Below are positions 51,620-61,131 of a stretch of 64,000 nt of DNA, one piece after another (position 1 is the first letter of the stretch; every line of letters begins with the position of its first letter). The stretch comes from BMS3BBIN04 sp964552465 (GTDB lineage: Bacteria; Electryoneota; Electryoneia; Electryoneales; Electryoneaceae): contig CAZKGR010000003.1 of NCBI GenBank assembly GCA_964552465.1, forward strand, positions 124,001-188,000, written 5' to 3'. Made by a program: the position numbers and the translations under genes. The notes under the pieces are model-generated. The model did not search any database. It was given only the letters and a program-made list of their open reading frames with translations, and was not told the DNA's origin.

Positions 51620-53995
51620 CTAGTCAAGAGTTGCTTCGCCACCGTTCAGGAAAGAGTCTACCTGTTCTGGATCGAGATATACCTCGCGCGCCTTTGAGCC
51701 TTCGAACGGGCCGACGATCCCCGCCATCTCCAGCTGATCGAGCAAACGTCCAGCTCGGCTATACCCGATTTTCAGACGGCGTTGCAGCAAGGATACTGAT
51801 CCCTGCTGGTGACGTGCTACCACTTTTACGGCTTCAGCGAACAGAGGATCCCGATCATCCGCGGAAATTTGTCCAGCTCCTCCGGTACTGCTATCCTCGG
51901 GCGACTTAAGCTCAATGGGTTTAACGAACATCGGTTGAGATCGGACATGCGCGATCAGCTTGTGCATTTCATCGGTCGAGATGAACGCCCCGTGGAACCG
52001 AACCGGAGTGGGTGAAGCGTTTGAGAGGAACAGACCGTCACCCATGCCGAGTAGTTTCTCCGCGCCGCCCCGGTCGAGGATGGTCCGGCCATCAACTTTG
52101 GAGGCGACCATGAACGCGATCCGTGCCGGAAAATTAGCCTTGATCACACCAGTGATAACGTCCACGGACGGTCGTTGCGTGGCGACAATCAGGTGAATCC
52201 CAACTGCACGTGCCATCTGGGCCAGGCGGGCGATTGGTTCTTCAACATCGCGTGCGGCGACCATCATCAAGTCTGCCAGCTCGTCAATGATAACTACGAT
52301 GTGGGGCAATGGTTTCAGTTGTTCGTCGCCACTCTCGCTAGCTTTGCCGTTGGCCTCAACTTCTTCCGCGCGGTTCTGGACGATCTTGTTGAATTCTTTC
52401 AAGTTACGTGCACCGGTCTCAGCGAGGTGATCGTAACGGCGTTCCATCTCGAGGACGACGGATTGCAGCAACGCAACTGCGTTTTTGGGCTCGGTTGCGA
52501 TGACTTCATTCAGCGATTCGAGGTACAGCAAATGGTGACGACGAAGCTCAGCATACGCTGACAATTCAATTTTCTTCGGGTCGATCATCACCAGCTGGAC
52601 CTGGTCCGGACGGTTACGCATCAACAGGCTGGCGATGATGGTGTTGATACAGACGGATTTACCTGCACCAGTTGTCCCGGCGATCATCAGGTGTGGCATC
52701 GCGCCGAGGTCAACGACCAACTCTTCGCCTTGGGCATTTTTGCCGAGCGCAATAGACAGGGGCTTGTTTGTCGATGCCCACTCAGCGGACTCAATGATTT
52801 CGCGCAGGTAGACAATGTTCGCATCTTCGTTCGGAACTTCGATTCCTACGGCGCCGACGCCGGGGATCGGTGCGATGATTCGGATCGCGACTGCGGCCAG
52901 GCTGAGGGCAAGGTCATCGGACAGGCTCGTTATGCGGCTGACTTTAACACCTTTTGAGGGGCGTAAATCATAGCGAGTAATGACTGGGCCGGGATGAATT
53001 GCGACAACGCTTGCCCGTACGCCGTAATCGCCAAGTCGCTCCTCGAGCTCTTTTGCTCGACGGCGGAGCTCAGTTTCATCCCATTCGAGATCGCTGCCTT
53101 CAGGTGGCGGCGTCAGCAGTTCAGATGAGGGAAGCACGAAGTCTTCCGGACGTGGCTTCGGTCCATCTTCTGAATTGTCATCGTCTGAAACGGGCATCAA
53201 CTGTTCGTTGCGGATAATCTCCGGCATGCTTTGGTCGGAATCGTCCCAATCCGCATCATCCTCATCATCGCCAAGATCAAAGCTTGGAACCGGTTTGGAT
53301 TTAAGCGGAATCTCAGGCGGCGGTTTCTTCTTCGGGAGTTTAGGCTTGGGTTTACGTTCGGGGAATTTGATCTTGCTCGCGACGAATCCAAGTCCGACCG
53401 CAACGCCATGCAGCATGTCCGACCAGTTCAGGCGCAGGATAATCGTGATGTAGATGATCGATAGTGCGCCGAGTAGTATCGCGGTCCCGAGGGAACCAAT
53501 GAAATGGACCAGCCAGTAATCGAGACCAGACCCGATCAGGCCGGTAAGTTCGTTGGACGGCGAGAGTTCCTGCACCCGTCGGAACCACGCCCAGATAGCT
53601 ACCGATAGTATGGAAAGTGTGGTAATTTGGAGCGCCTGACGTCTGAACAAGCGTTGTCCTTTACCACGCAACAGGTCGAGGCCTGAATAAAAGAGGAACA
53701 GCGGCAGGATTAGCGCAAAAAACCGCCCGAGAGTGAACTCGGCCAGATAAAACGCAATGTGTGCGCCGAATGGACCGAGCAGGTTCTGCACATCACTGCC
53801 GATTCGGCTCCCCTTGGGGAAATCATGGGCATCGTAACTGAGCAAAGCAATAGTCGCCATCGCCGCAAACGTGATCAGTATGATCCCGAACACGTCCTTA
53901 ATGCGTGACGAAGTCTTGTTCGAGGCTTTTGATTTCTTCGAACGTTTTCTGGTGCTGCTCTTTCGCTTCGAGCCGGTTACTTTCGCTTTAGGCAT
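51620..53995 (-). CDS. ftsK: DNA translocase FtsK
   Basis: Septal DNA pump that clears chromosome ends during division. 791 residues from the ATG at 53995: basic N terminus (KRKSSTRKRSKKSKASNKTS), four membrane helices to about residue 190, a Pro/Lys- and Asp-rich linker to about 300, then alpha and beta motor domains with Walker A GTTGAGKSV near 440 and Walker B VVIIDELADLMM. The gamma winged-helix domain that reads KOPS sequences is at the end (LLQRRLKIGYSRAGRLLDQL). The linker is short compared with E. coli FtsK, like SpoIIIE-type proteins. The open frame to 54043 lacks support. Followed by lolA after 13 bases. Confidence 0.95.
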   Translation of the reverse strand: MPKAKVTGSKRKSSTRKRSKKSKASNKTSSRIKDVFGIILITFAAMATIALLSYDAHDFPKGSRIGSDVQNLLGPFGAHIAFYLAEFTLGRFFALILPLFLFYSGLDLLRGKGQRLFRRQALQITTLSILSVAIWAWFRRVQELSPSNELTGLIGSGLDYWLVHFIGSLGTAILLGALSIIYITIILRLNWSDMLHGVAVGLGFVASKIKFPERKPKPKLPKKKPPPEIPLKSKPVPSFDLGDDEDDADWDDSDQSMPEIIRNEQLMPVSDDDNSEDGPKPRPEDFVLPSSELLTPPPEGSDLEWDETELRRRAKELEERLGDYGVRASVVAIHPGPVITRYDLRPSKGVKVSRITSLSDDLALSLAAVAIRIIAPIPGVGAVGIEVPNEDANIVYLREIIESAEWASTNKPLSIALGKNAQGEELVVDLGAMPHLMIAGTTGAGKSVCINTIIASLLMRNRPDQVQLVMIDPKKIELSAYAELRRHHLLYLESLNEVIATEPKNAVALLQSVVLEMERRYDHLAETGARNLKEFNKIVQNRAEEVEANGKASESGDEQLKPLPHIVVIIDELADLMMVAARDVEEPIARLAQMARAVGIHLIVATQRPSVDVITGVIKANFPARIAFMVASKVDGRTILDRGGAEKLLGMGDGLFLSNASPTPVRFHGAFISTDEMHKLIAHVRSQPMFVKPIELKSPEDSSTGGAGQISADDRDPLFAEAVKVVARHQQGSVSLLQRRLKIGYSRAGRLLDQLEMAGIVGPFEGSKAREVYLDPEQVDSFLNGGEATLD

Positions 53996-54124
53996 GTCAT
54001 CCCATAGTTTTCCGCGCCCACAAGGTAGGGAGACCCTGCTCACGTCGCAAGGAGGAAAATGGGGTGAAAGATTGCTTGCGACAGTCTATATTGCAGCATC
54101 CTTTGACTAACAATCAATACACTC

Positions 54125-54709
54125 ATGCATAGACATCTCCCGAACGTACTGACATCGCTCCGTTTCCCGCTGACCGGACTGTTTCTATACGGCTGGTTAC
54201 AAGCAGAAGTCTATTGGCATCTCATCGCGACAGGTGTCTTCTTCGTCGGGATACTTACCGATTGGCTCGATGGTAAGCTCGCTCGTCAAATGGGGCGTGT
54301 GACCAAGGTTGGCAGCTTCCTCGATCCACTCGCTGACAAGGTGATGGTGATCGCTGGCTTCTATGCGATCTTCGCCACTCCCGGCTTCGAATGGGGGATG
54401 TGGCGTATCTGGATCCTGGTCGCGTTCGGGCTGATTGTCCTGCGTGAGCTGGGGATCACTGTGCTGCGTTCATGGTTGGTGCGCGGTGGTCAACCACTGG
54501 CAACGTCATTCCTCGGAAAGTTGAAGACCTCAGTGCAGATGGTCACCCTGATCATTGCGCTGCTCGGTCAGAATTTGCGTGAACTGGCAGCGTGGGATGC
54601 GTTCTGGTTTGAATCTCTTGTTGGCGTAGGTGTCTTGCTAAGCGCTGTGATTGCCACTATCAGCGGGTTAGTGTATCTGCAAAATGCTAAACAGACGAGC
54701 GCTGCATGA
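54125..54709 (+). CDS. pgsA: CDP-diacylglycerol-glycerol-3-phosphate 3-phosphatidyltransferase
   Basis: Makes phosphatidylglycerophosphate, the committed step to phosphatidylglycerol and cardiolipin. 194 residues with the CDP-alcohol transferase motif DGKLARQMGRVTKVGSFLDP followed by LADK (pattern DGxxAR...GxxxDxxxD). The N terminus MHRHLPNVLTSLRFPLTGLF and four to five hydrophobic segments are typical of PgsA. Transcribed away from ftsK; its stop overlaps the start of the next gene (ATGA). Confidence 0.93.
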   Translation: MHRHLPNVLTSLRFPLTGLFLYGWLQAEVYWHLIATGVFFVGILTDWLDGKLARQMGRVTKVGSFLDPLADKVMVIAGFYAIFATPGFEWGMWRIWILVAFGLIVLRELGITVLRSWLVRGGQPLATSFLGKLKTSVQMVTLIIALLGQNLRELAAWDAFWFESLVGVGVLLSAVIATISGLVYLQNAKQTSAA

Positions 54710-57687
54710 TCTTGCCCACCTGGCGTACTTCAATCCTCGTAGCTGTAATTCTCTTTCTTTTTACTGGAACAGTTCATCAGTCGTTCGCCAAACGTTACCC
54801 TGACCATTTTCATTGGATGGAGCTGCGGGCGGGTGAGGTTGTGATCTGTTATCCGCAAGGGTACGAATCTCACGCCAACTTGCTCGCTGCGACGGCGGAG
54901 TCATATCTCGACAGCTTGGAAAAGTGGTACGGGGAACGTCCTGAGACCGCACGTATCGTGCTCAATCCGGCGATGGATCGCAGCCAGGCGATGGCGCTGA
55001 TCAACCCGACACGGATCGAGATTCCCGTCGCTCCGGCGTTAGACAAGGGACTACGTCCGCAGAGTTCGTTGTATTTGGATCGTGTGACCGGCCATGAGCT
55101 GACCCATATCTACCAGATGGGTCTGCGCAGAGGAGTAGCGAAATGGCTGGCACCTTTATTCGGTGAGTCCATAGCACCGGGAGCACTTGCACCCGACTGG
55201 CTGCTCGAAGGGCAGGCGATTTATACCGAATCCGCGGGTGGTGGGGGACGGCTGTATTCAGCTTATCAAAGCATGCAGATGCGCACCCAGCTCGCGCAAA
55301 AGGGCTGGTATTGGCCGGTGACTCAAATCTCTTCCGCTGGACGCGTGAATCCACCGCTCAATCGTGCATATACAGGTGGAGCGTTCCTTTACGCATCATT
55401 GACTGGCGAATATCGTGCGAGCCAGCACATCGCTGAGTGGATGAATCACCAAGCTGCATGGCCCGGATTGACTGGCTGGAACTTCAGCCGCTCGTATAAC
55501 GGTCGGACGCTCGGCGAGCAGTGGTCAGCGTTGGAAGTTGCAGAGCGGATCCGTTTACGCGACAACCTGCGAGTGCTTAACCAAGCTGGATACGCTGTCG
55601 GAATGCCTCTGCTCGAGGCACAGCGAACATCGTATCACCATCCCCATTGGACCGTTGATGACGAGCTGGTGGTCATGGAACGGTCTTACTCGCATCCGAA
55701 TCGTGTCGTCACGTTGTCGAAAGCTCCTCAATATCGCAAGGATGTGCTCGCATACACGGGCGCGACTGCTCATGAAGGTCTGACACCATTTGTTGAAGGT
55801 GTAATCGCATCAGAGATCCGACGCGGGATGTTTGTTCCTGAATCGAATGCCTCAGTTCTGGTGTTGATCACGAGAGACGGTCATACCACTGACCTCGCAC
55901 ACGGCGGGCTGAATGGATGGGCGCCCGCGTTTCATGCTGGAACCATGCGTCTGGCTTATATCGCATCCATCGAAACGGGCGGACACGCACTGCGGATGGC
56001 GGAGCTGGATTCAACCGGTAACGTCGTCGGATCAATCATGCAGCTGGTCTCGACACAGCTCGGGCACCTTTCCGATCCGGCGTGGAGCACAGATGGCATG
56101 ACGCTCGCCTTCACCGCTGATCTTGGTGACGGGGAAGCCGTATATGTGCTCGACATGACCGACCTGTCATTGCTGAAGGTTCGCATTGATAACGCAGCCA
56201 CGACCTGGGACCCCGCCTGGTCACCTGACGGATCGTTGTGGATCTCTTCCGATCGCGGCGGCATTTACAACTTGTATGAAGTGAGTCTGGCGGACTCATC
56301 CGCGACTCAACGAACCCGGGTAATCACTGGCGCGATGGAGCCTTCGGTCGCGAGTGATGGGGAACGGGTAGCTTATGCCCATTACACGGCGGAGGGCTTC
56401 AATGTCGCGCTGCTCGATTCATCGCGATGGCTCGATGAACCAGTCGCAGTGTCTGTGGAAACGGTTGGCCGCGATGTGTTCTCTACACCTGACAGCTTGC
56501 TGGCAGTTGACAGTAGCGGAACGCATTCGAACTACTCACCACTGCCTTACATGGCACCGAATTATGCCATGCCCTCCTATGGGGTTGGCGATGAACTGAG
56601 TTTCGGTGCAACAGTATATGGACAGGATCCTGTTAGCCTGCTGGCCTGGAAACTATCAGCGCACTTGGGAATTGAGTCGATTTTACCTGAAATTGCCGCC
56701 TCACTGACCTATCGAGAATTGCCGGTTGACATCCGTCTATCGACGTTCGCTAACACTGAAGAGTTACTCCAGTTAAACCTTGGCATCGATAGTCATGGCG
56801 ACTCGCTGTACTTCTACGACACCCATTGGAAGCACACCTCGACGACAGGTCTGACAGTGTTCCAGCAGATTCATCTGGATCGTGGCAAGTGGCGTACAAC
56901 GGCGGTGCCGTATGCGGTATTGGTTCATCGGACACAATACCGTCAGACGACGCTTGAGGGTGGACTTGAAACAAATCAGTACTTGGGAGTCCGCATAGGT
57001 GGAACGATCACGCGATACTATTCAGCTTGGCGTGATCCAGTGCCTAGCCGTCTTGAATCTATGAGTTTGCTTGCCGAACGAGGATTCTCGGGTTTTGATT
57101 TGGAAGCGGATCTGATCGAGGTTAGTGTTCGCAAACATTGGCCTGGACCTTTGACGAACACCGTGATCGCATTGTACGGTTCAGTGCAGGCGCAAACCGG
57201 CGATTACAGTTTCTCTCACGTGAATGTGCGTCCACGCGGTTATGTGGATGACGATCTGCCGTATCGCTATTACTGGAACAACAATAGATGGGAGAGAAAT
57301 AGTCGTTCCATGTTTGGCGGAGCAGAGGTCCATTTCCCGCTGGCATTCCCGGACGCTGGCTGGCCGGGACTTGGCTACATCTTCCTCGAACGTATCAACG
57401 GTTCTTTGTTTGCCGAGGGAAGCACAGGTTGGGGTGGGGGACTGTCTCTCGAAGAATGGGCCAATGACTACGGTATCGCATCGCTCGGTGGTACGGTCAG
57501 CTTCCGAGGTAACCTGTTCTTCCAGGCGGATACAAAGCTCGATGTCGGAGTTGCGTACCGGACGGAATATCAGGACGCTGCCGTGTTCATTAACCTTAGC
57601 TTTCCGGAGCTGGATGCGTTTATCGGCGATGTGCCGGATTGGTCAGATCTGAGCCGACGTGAATCACCATGGCGCGCACATCGCTAG
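54706..57687 (+). CDS. Large exported protein: HExxH peptidase domain + beta-propeller + predicted barrel
   Basis: 993 residues with signal anchor RTSILVAVILFLFTGTVHQ. Residues about 35-290 form a peptidase-MA-like metalloprotease: HELTH at 130-134 and the third ligand region DWLLEGQAIYTES (E168), the gluzincin pattern. Residues about 310-590 contain TolB-like propeller blades (LSDPAWSTDGMTLAFTADLG; TTWDPAWSPDGSLWISSDRG). Residues about 620-990 alternate short hydrophobic beta-strands with turns and resemble an outer-membrane barrel (SRSMFGGAEVHFPLAFPDAG; NLFFQADTKLDVGVAYRTEY). I infer a protease tethered to the outer membrane. It overlaps pgsA by four bases. No single named family covers the whole. 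Confidence 0.8.
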   Translation: MILPTWRTSILVAVILFLFTGTVHQSFAKRYPDHFHWMELRAGEVVICYPQGYESHANLLAATAESYLDSLEKWYGERPETARIVLNPAMDRSQAMALINPTRIEIPVAPALDKGLRPQSSLYLDRVTGHELTHIYQMGLRRGVAKWLAPLFGESIAPGALAPDWLLEGQAIYTESAGGGGRLYSAYQSMQMRTQLAQKGWYWPVTQISSAGRVNPPLNRAYTGGAFLYASLTGEYRASQHIAEWMNHQAAWPGLTGWNFSRSYNGRTLGEQWSALEVAERIRLRDNLRVLNQAGYAVGMPLLEAQRTSYHHPHWTVDDELVVMERSYSHPNRVVTLSKAPQYRKDVLAYTGATAHEGLTPFVEGVIASEIRRGMFVPESNASVLVLITRDGHTTDLAHGGLNGWAPAFHAGTMRLAYIASIETGGHALRMAELDSTGNVVGSIMQLVSTQLGHLSDPAWSTDGMTLAFTADLGDGEAVYVLDMTDLSLLKVRIDNAATTWDPAWSPDGSLWISSDRGGIYNLYEVSLADSSATQRTRVITGAMEPSVASDGERVAYAHYTAEGFNVALLDSSRWLDEPVAVSVETVGRDVFSTPDSLLAVDSSGTHSNYSPLPYMAPNYAMPSYGVGDELSFGATVYGQDPVSLLAWKLSAHLGIESILPEIAASLTYRELPVDIRLSTFANTEELLQLNLGIDSHGDSLYFYDTHWKHTSTTGLTVFQQIHLDRGKWRTTAVPYAVLVHRTQYRQTTLEGGLETNQYLGVRIGGTITRYYSAWRDPVPSRLESMSLLAERGFSGFDLEADLIEVSVRKHWPGPLTNTVIALYGSVQAQTGDYSFSHVNVRPRGYVDDDLPYRYYWNNNRWERNSRSMFGGAEVHFPLAFPDAGWPGLGYIFLERINGSLFAEGSTGWGGGLSLEEWANDYGIASLGGTVSFRGNLFFQADTKLDVGVAYRTEYQDAAVFINLSFPELDAFIGDVPDWSDLSRRESPWRAHR

Positions 57688-57711
57688 TATGAATTCATGC
57701 GCCAGGCTGCA

Positions 57712-58557
57712 CTAGGCCTGATCAGCGTCCAGCCTGAAGTTGATCTCGTAGTAAATGATGTAGAATCCGCGTTTTTGAACATTCGCCTGTGATTCCGATG
57801 ATTGTACCGTATAGATCGTCGAGACCTTGCATCCTTCACGAACCGCCTCTCGGAATCGGTGATTGATCAATGCCGAGTGAATTCCCTTTCGACGGAAGTC
57901 AGGATGTGTGCTGGCGCTGGCCAGGTATCCGATTTCATCAAGCACAGCCATTGAAGCTATCCCTGCCGGTTCGCCGTTGTATCGCGCGAGATAATGGCGG
58001 GCTGTTGTGCTCCCATGATACACCAGAAAATCATCCGGGTCGGAGATCTCATCATCTTCCATGGTGGAAAAGCCTTGCACGGCAACGTTCCGCCACTCGT
58101 CAAACGCAGCTTCATCCTTCAAGTCAACTGATTCAATGCTGATGCCTTCTGCAGGTTTTGGGAATTCCTCCCCTTCGGCAAAAGGTCGCATCAATACGGA
58201 AGTCCATTCGGTGATAGCGTATCCACGGTGCCCGAGTTTGAGAAACAGTTCGGGATCAGCAAGGGAACACATCTCGATATGTGGACGGATTCCGCGTTCC
58301 TTGTATATCGCTTCCAGTTCATCGAGCACGGCATCGGAAACCGACTCTCGCAGACCAAGGCCAAAGGTTCGGCTCCACAGTTGCGAATCCTTGTGGAAGT
58401 TGATCACTCCATCGCCAATCGGGATGACCAGCTTGTCAAATTTAGGATTCAATCGCTCCCGCTCATGCCCGAGTTCAACGGAAAAGTCGAGGTGATGATT
58501 TTCGATGTAGGCAGCGTCTTCGCGTTGCAGAGCGTGCAGCCTGAACGGCAGACTCAT
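57712..58557 (-). CDS. GNAT-family N-acetyltransferase
   Basis: 281 residues, two-part. The C-terminal half (about 135-275) is a GNAT domain with the acetyl-CoA motif HPDFRRKGIHSALINHRFRE, a preceding beta-strand GYLASASTHP and the terminal VQKRGFYIIYYEINF. The N-terminal half resembles a degenerate GNAT copy (DELEAIYKERGIRPHIEMCS), as in tandem-GNAT proteins. The substrate cannot be inferred from neighbours. It converges on the large peptidase gene with only 24 bases between them. Confidence 0.85.
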   Translation of the reverse strand: MSLPFRLHALQREDAAYIENHHLDFSVELGHERERLNPKFDKLVIPIGDGVINFHKDSQLWSRTFGLGLRESVSDAVLDELEAIYKERGIRPHIEMCSLADPELFLKLGHRGYAITEWTSVLMRPFAEGEEFPKPAEGISIESVDLKDEAAFDEWRNVAVQGFSTMEDDEISDPDDFLVYHGSTTARHYLARYNGEPAGIASMAVLDEIGYLASASTHPDFRRKGIHSALINHRFREAVREGCKVSTIYTVQSSESQANVQKRGFYIIYYEINFRLDADQA

Positions 58558-58588
58558 TTGGACTCCATGCTTCCAGACTTTTGTCGGA

Positions 58589-59851
58589 TCACTTCACCTT
58601 GAAATCTAGCCACAGCATTCGATGGTCAGACGCCAGCATGGCCAACGCGTATCCCTCGGGATCTGCTGTCGAATCAGGCCAGAACACTCCACCCGCAACT
58701 GGTTCGAGGTCAATACTTGGAAGCAGGTGATCAATACGCATGCTCCACCTTTCGCCTCCAGATGTGCGGCGTTCAATGAAATCGGGAGCACCTGCCGCCT
58801 GACCGTATAATGCGCCCTCGCTGACCAGTAGTTCTCCACAATCCCTGATCCGTGAGTGGTTGATCAGCAGGTCGAGCGCACGTTCGCCGGATTCCAATTG
58901 ATCGCCCTTCGGACCAGCGTTCAGGTCGCCAGCGATGATGAAACTCTCATTTTCGCCTAGCCCGCCGCGGATTCCGACATCGTCAACCATGACTGAATCG
59001 TTGTTGATGTAGTGAACCCACATTTTGAGCTCATCATAGTTCCGGCGACCGTTCCGATCTTCCGGACCGTCGAAAACAGGTGGGGTGGGGTGGGAGACCA
59101 GGAGGTGGATTGATGTATCACCGATCTTGACAGGGATATCCCAGTGCGACTTGCTGGACAGGCGGAATACCTCGATCTCATCCTCCGAATACCAGTCTGT
59201 GGGGATCAAGTTTCCGGGAAGATCTTTCCACAGGAAATTCTGGAATGTTCGAGCGTTATCGGTGTCAAGCGGGACGCGTGAGAGGATCGCCATCGAGTAT
59301 TGACCTGGATACGCGCCGTATCCATAGCAGTCGCCACCGTGATCACGTGTGCCACGGTCGGCATCCGTGGCGATCTTGCCATTGTTATCAAAATCCTTTC
59401 CCACCAGAAATCCCGTGTTGCACGGTGCGGCGTAAACATGTGGGTAGTCAAGCGGTTCATCTCCATGGTTCAGGTAATAGTCGATGAAACGCTGCGCGTT
59501 CAGGCTGAGTGGATCGCCGGCGTTGTACGCGTCGATGTCGTGATCGATTTCGTTCAGCACGAGGATGTCAGGATTGATTTGACGGATGATCGATGCGGCG
59601 GCGACAAGCTGCTCATTTTGACCGATACCGGTAGAATCAAGCTCGGTCAGTTTCTGAGTGGACATCTCCCAGATGTTGAACATCGCGACGCGCAGGGTAC
59701 CATCTTCGGACAGTGAGAGTTCATCAGATTGTTTGCGGGAATGCGAAACATACGCGGCACTTAACATCATGATCACGGAGAAGATACCGGCAATTACTAT
59801 CATGACCATGACATAGCGGGTAGCTTTCTTTCCAGGTGCGGAACGATTCAT
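58589..59851 (-). CDS. Membrane-anchored endonuclease/exonuclease/phosphatase (EEP) family protein
   Basis: About 420 residues. The N-terminal anchor is YVMVMIVIAGIFSVIMMLSA. The EEP fold starts LRVAMFNIWEM, with the catalytic-site residues in DILVLNEIDHD (Glu), the SHPTPPVFDGPEDRNGRRNY segment (His), FIIAGDLNAGPKGD (Asp-Leu-Asn) and LASDHRMLWLDF (final Asp-His). Such enzymes cleave phosphodiesters of nucleic acids, lipids or other phosphates. The start at 59851 (MNRSAPGKK) has AGGA seven bases upstream; the longer frame to 59929 is not supported. Likely periplasm-facing. It lies after the tRNA-Glu terminator. Confidence 0.87.
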   Translation of the reverse strand: MNRSAPGKKATRYVMVMIVIAGIFSVIMMLSAAYVSHSRKQSDELSLSEDGTLRVAMFNIWEMSTQKLTELDSTGIGQNEQLVAAASIIRQINPDILVLNEIDHDIDAYNAGDPLSLNAQRFIDYYLNHGDEPLDYPHVYAAPCNTGFLVGKDFDNNGKIATDADRGTRDHGGDCYGYGAYPGQYSMAILSRVPLDTDNARTFQNFLWKDLPGNLIPTDWYSEDEIEVFRLSSKSHWDIPVKIGDTSIHLLVSHPTPPVFDGPEDRNGRRNYDELKMWVHYINNDSVMVDDVGIRGGLGENESFIIAGDLNAGPKGDQLESGERALDLLINHSRIRDCGELLVSEGALYGQAAGAPDFIERRTSGGERWSMRIDHLLPSIDLEPVAGGVFWPDSTADPEGYALAMLASDHRMLWLDFKVK

Positions 59852-59968
59852 GGTAGTATCCTGTGTGGTCTTGGCAAGTGCGTTGGTTGAAACGTAATGC
59901 AACCAGAAATGGCAAGGTAGCAATCTCATGTTGTAAGGAGCGAGCTGTTTGACACGATAATACCGAGC

Positions 59969-60000
59969 GAGAAAACCCGCACAATTGTGCGGGTTTTCTC
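59969..60000. terminator. Bidirectional terminator of tRNA-Glu(CTC)
   Basis: A perfect 32-base palindrome (GAGAAAACCCGCACAA and its complement), with four A before and four T after the GC core, so it works in either direction. It ends the tRNA transcript on the minus strand. Confidence 0.85.
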
Positions 60001-60005
60001 TGAAG

Positions 60006-60077
60006 TAGCGCGTACGGGACTCGAACCCGTGTTACCGGCGTGAGAGGCCGGCGTCCTAACCGCTGAACGAACGCGCC
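60006..60077 (-). tRNA. tRNA-Glu (CTC)
   Basis: On the minus strand acceptor GGCGCGT pairs with ACGCGCT (G-U at the first pair), discriminator A. The anticodon loop CCTCTCAC region gives CTC, and the T arm is GGGTTCGAGTCCC. CCA is not encoded. Glu-specific D arm GTTCAGCGGTTAGGAC. Confidence 0.94.
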
Positions 60078-60095
60078 ATTTTTCGAACGGCACGA

Positions 60096-60124
60096 AATGT
60101 AAGTCGTGATACTTCCCCGCGCAA
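60096..60124 (-). promoter_or_regulatory. Candidate promoter of tRNA-Glu(CTC)
   Basis: Minus strand TTGCGC (60119-60124), 17-base spacer, TACATT (60096-60101), about 20 bases before the mature tRNA 5' end. Consensus and position only. Confidence 0.45.
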
Positions 60125-60162
60125 CCCGTGACCGCCCAATAGAGACGATGACCGTCAAACGC

Positions 60163-61092
60163 TCATTGTTCGCCTGAAAGAGCGTTCATCTCCGCGACCC
60201 GGTCGGCAAGTGTGATTACAGCGTCCACGTAGTCCTGGCTGTGGTTGTAGTGCCAGACGGCCTTGCGTCTCCGTTGTTCATTCTCTGTTGAAAAACGGTG
60301 TTTTTCAAGGTAGTTGGCGACCGAGGCGATGCTGTCTGACAACGTGTCGAGGTCAATGCGGTCGTCGCCGTCTCCGTCACGTGCATACGCCTGGAATGAA
60401 GATGGCAGGAATTGCGGCATGCCGTACGCTCCAGCCCATGATCCACGCTCCGTCAGCGGATCAATCTTCCCCGTTTCAGACATCTCGAGCAATGTTTTCA
60501 GCTCGCGGTAGGCCCACCGGGCTTTGGATTGACGGCGTTTGTTCGCGGTCACGATGATTGCGTCACGTTCGCTTTCCGGTACATCATCGAGCACACGGTT
60601 CCAGAATCCCGGTGCGATTGTAGTCAGCTGTTCGGATTCCAGCAGGGATAGGGTTGCGAATACGTTCAGCAGCGGAAACTCCCCCTGGTTCGAGCCAAAA
60701 TCGCTCTCGATCTTCAAAATGGCTGCGACCACTTCCGGATTGACACGGCTGTTTGCAAGTACAGTGTCAAATGTTGCTCGGTTAGTCAGAAGGAAAGCGT
60801 GCGTCGTTTCGACACTCTCATCGCCCTTGAATCTTAAGTAAGCGTCCGTTGCGTCAGGCTGCTTTACGTTGACTTTCAGGAGCTGCGGCAACACCTCTGA
60901 CCGCGGATCTCTGAATAGTCGGTCCACTGTCGCCGAAGAGAAGCCATCTTCAATCAAACGAGTGGTGACCTCATCAAATGCGGAATTACTAACCAAAGTT
61001 CGGGTGTCAGCTGAACTTGGTGATATTCCTGCCAGAAGTGTGGTAACAACTATCGATAGCAGAGAAGTGGCAATGGGGGTTAATCGTGGCAT
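60163..61092 (-). CDS. Lytic murein transglycosylase (MltB-like)
   Basis: Cleaves peptidoglycan glycan strands, leaving 1,6-anhydro ends. 309 residues with signal peptide region IATSLLSIVVTTLLAGI, no lipobox, so a soluble form. Catalytic Glu lies in AAILKIESDFGSNQG; the family signature GAYGMPQFLPSSFQAYARDG and DGDDRIDLDTLSDSIASVAN follow, close to MltB GAMGYGQFMPSS and NGDGHxNL. The C-terminal VWHYNHSQDYVDAV is also typical. Transcribed toward tRNA-Glu. Confidence 0.92.
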   Translation of the reverse strand: MPRLTPIATSLLSIVVTTLLAGISPSSADTRTLVSNSAFDEVTTRLIEDGFSSATVDRLFRDPRSEVLPQLLKVNVKQPDATDAYLRFKGDESVETTHAFLLTNRATFDTVLANSRVNPEVVAAILKIESDFGSNQGEFPLLNVFATLSLLESEQLTTIAPGFWNRVLDDVPESERDAIIVTANKRRQSKARWAYRELKTLLEMSETGKIDPLTERGSWAGAYGMPQFLPSSFQAYARDGDGDDRIDLDTLSDSIASVANYLEKHRFSTENEQRRRKAVWHYNHSQDYVDAVITLADRVAEMNALSGEQ

Positions 61093-61131
61093 GACAGTGA
61101 TGATCCAGTGTGAATTAGGCAGATTAACTGA

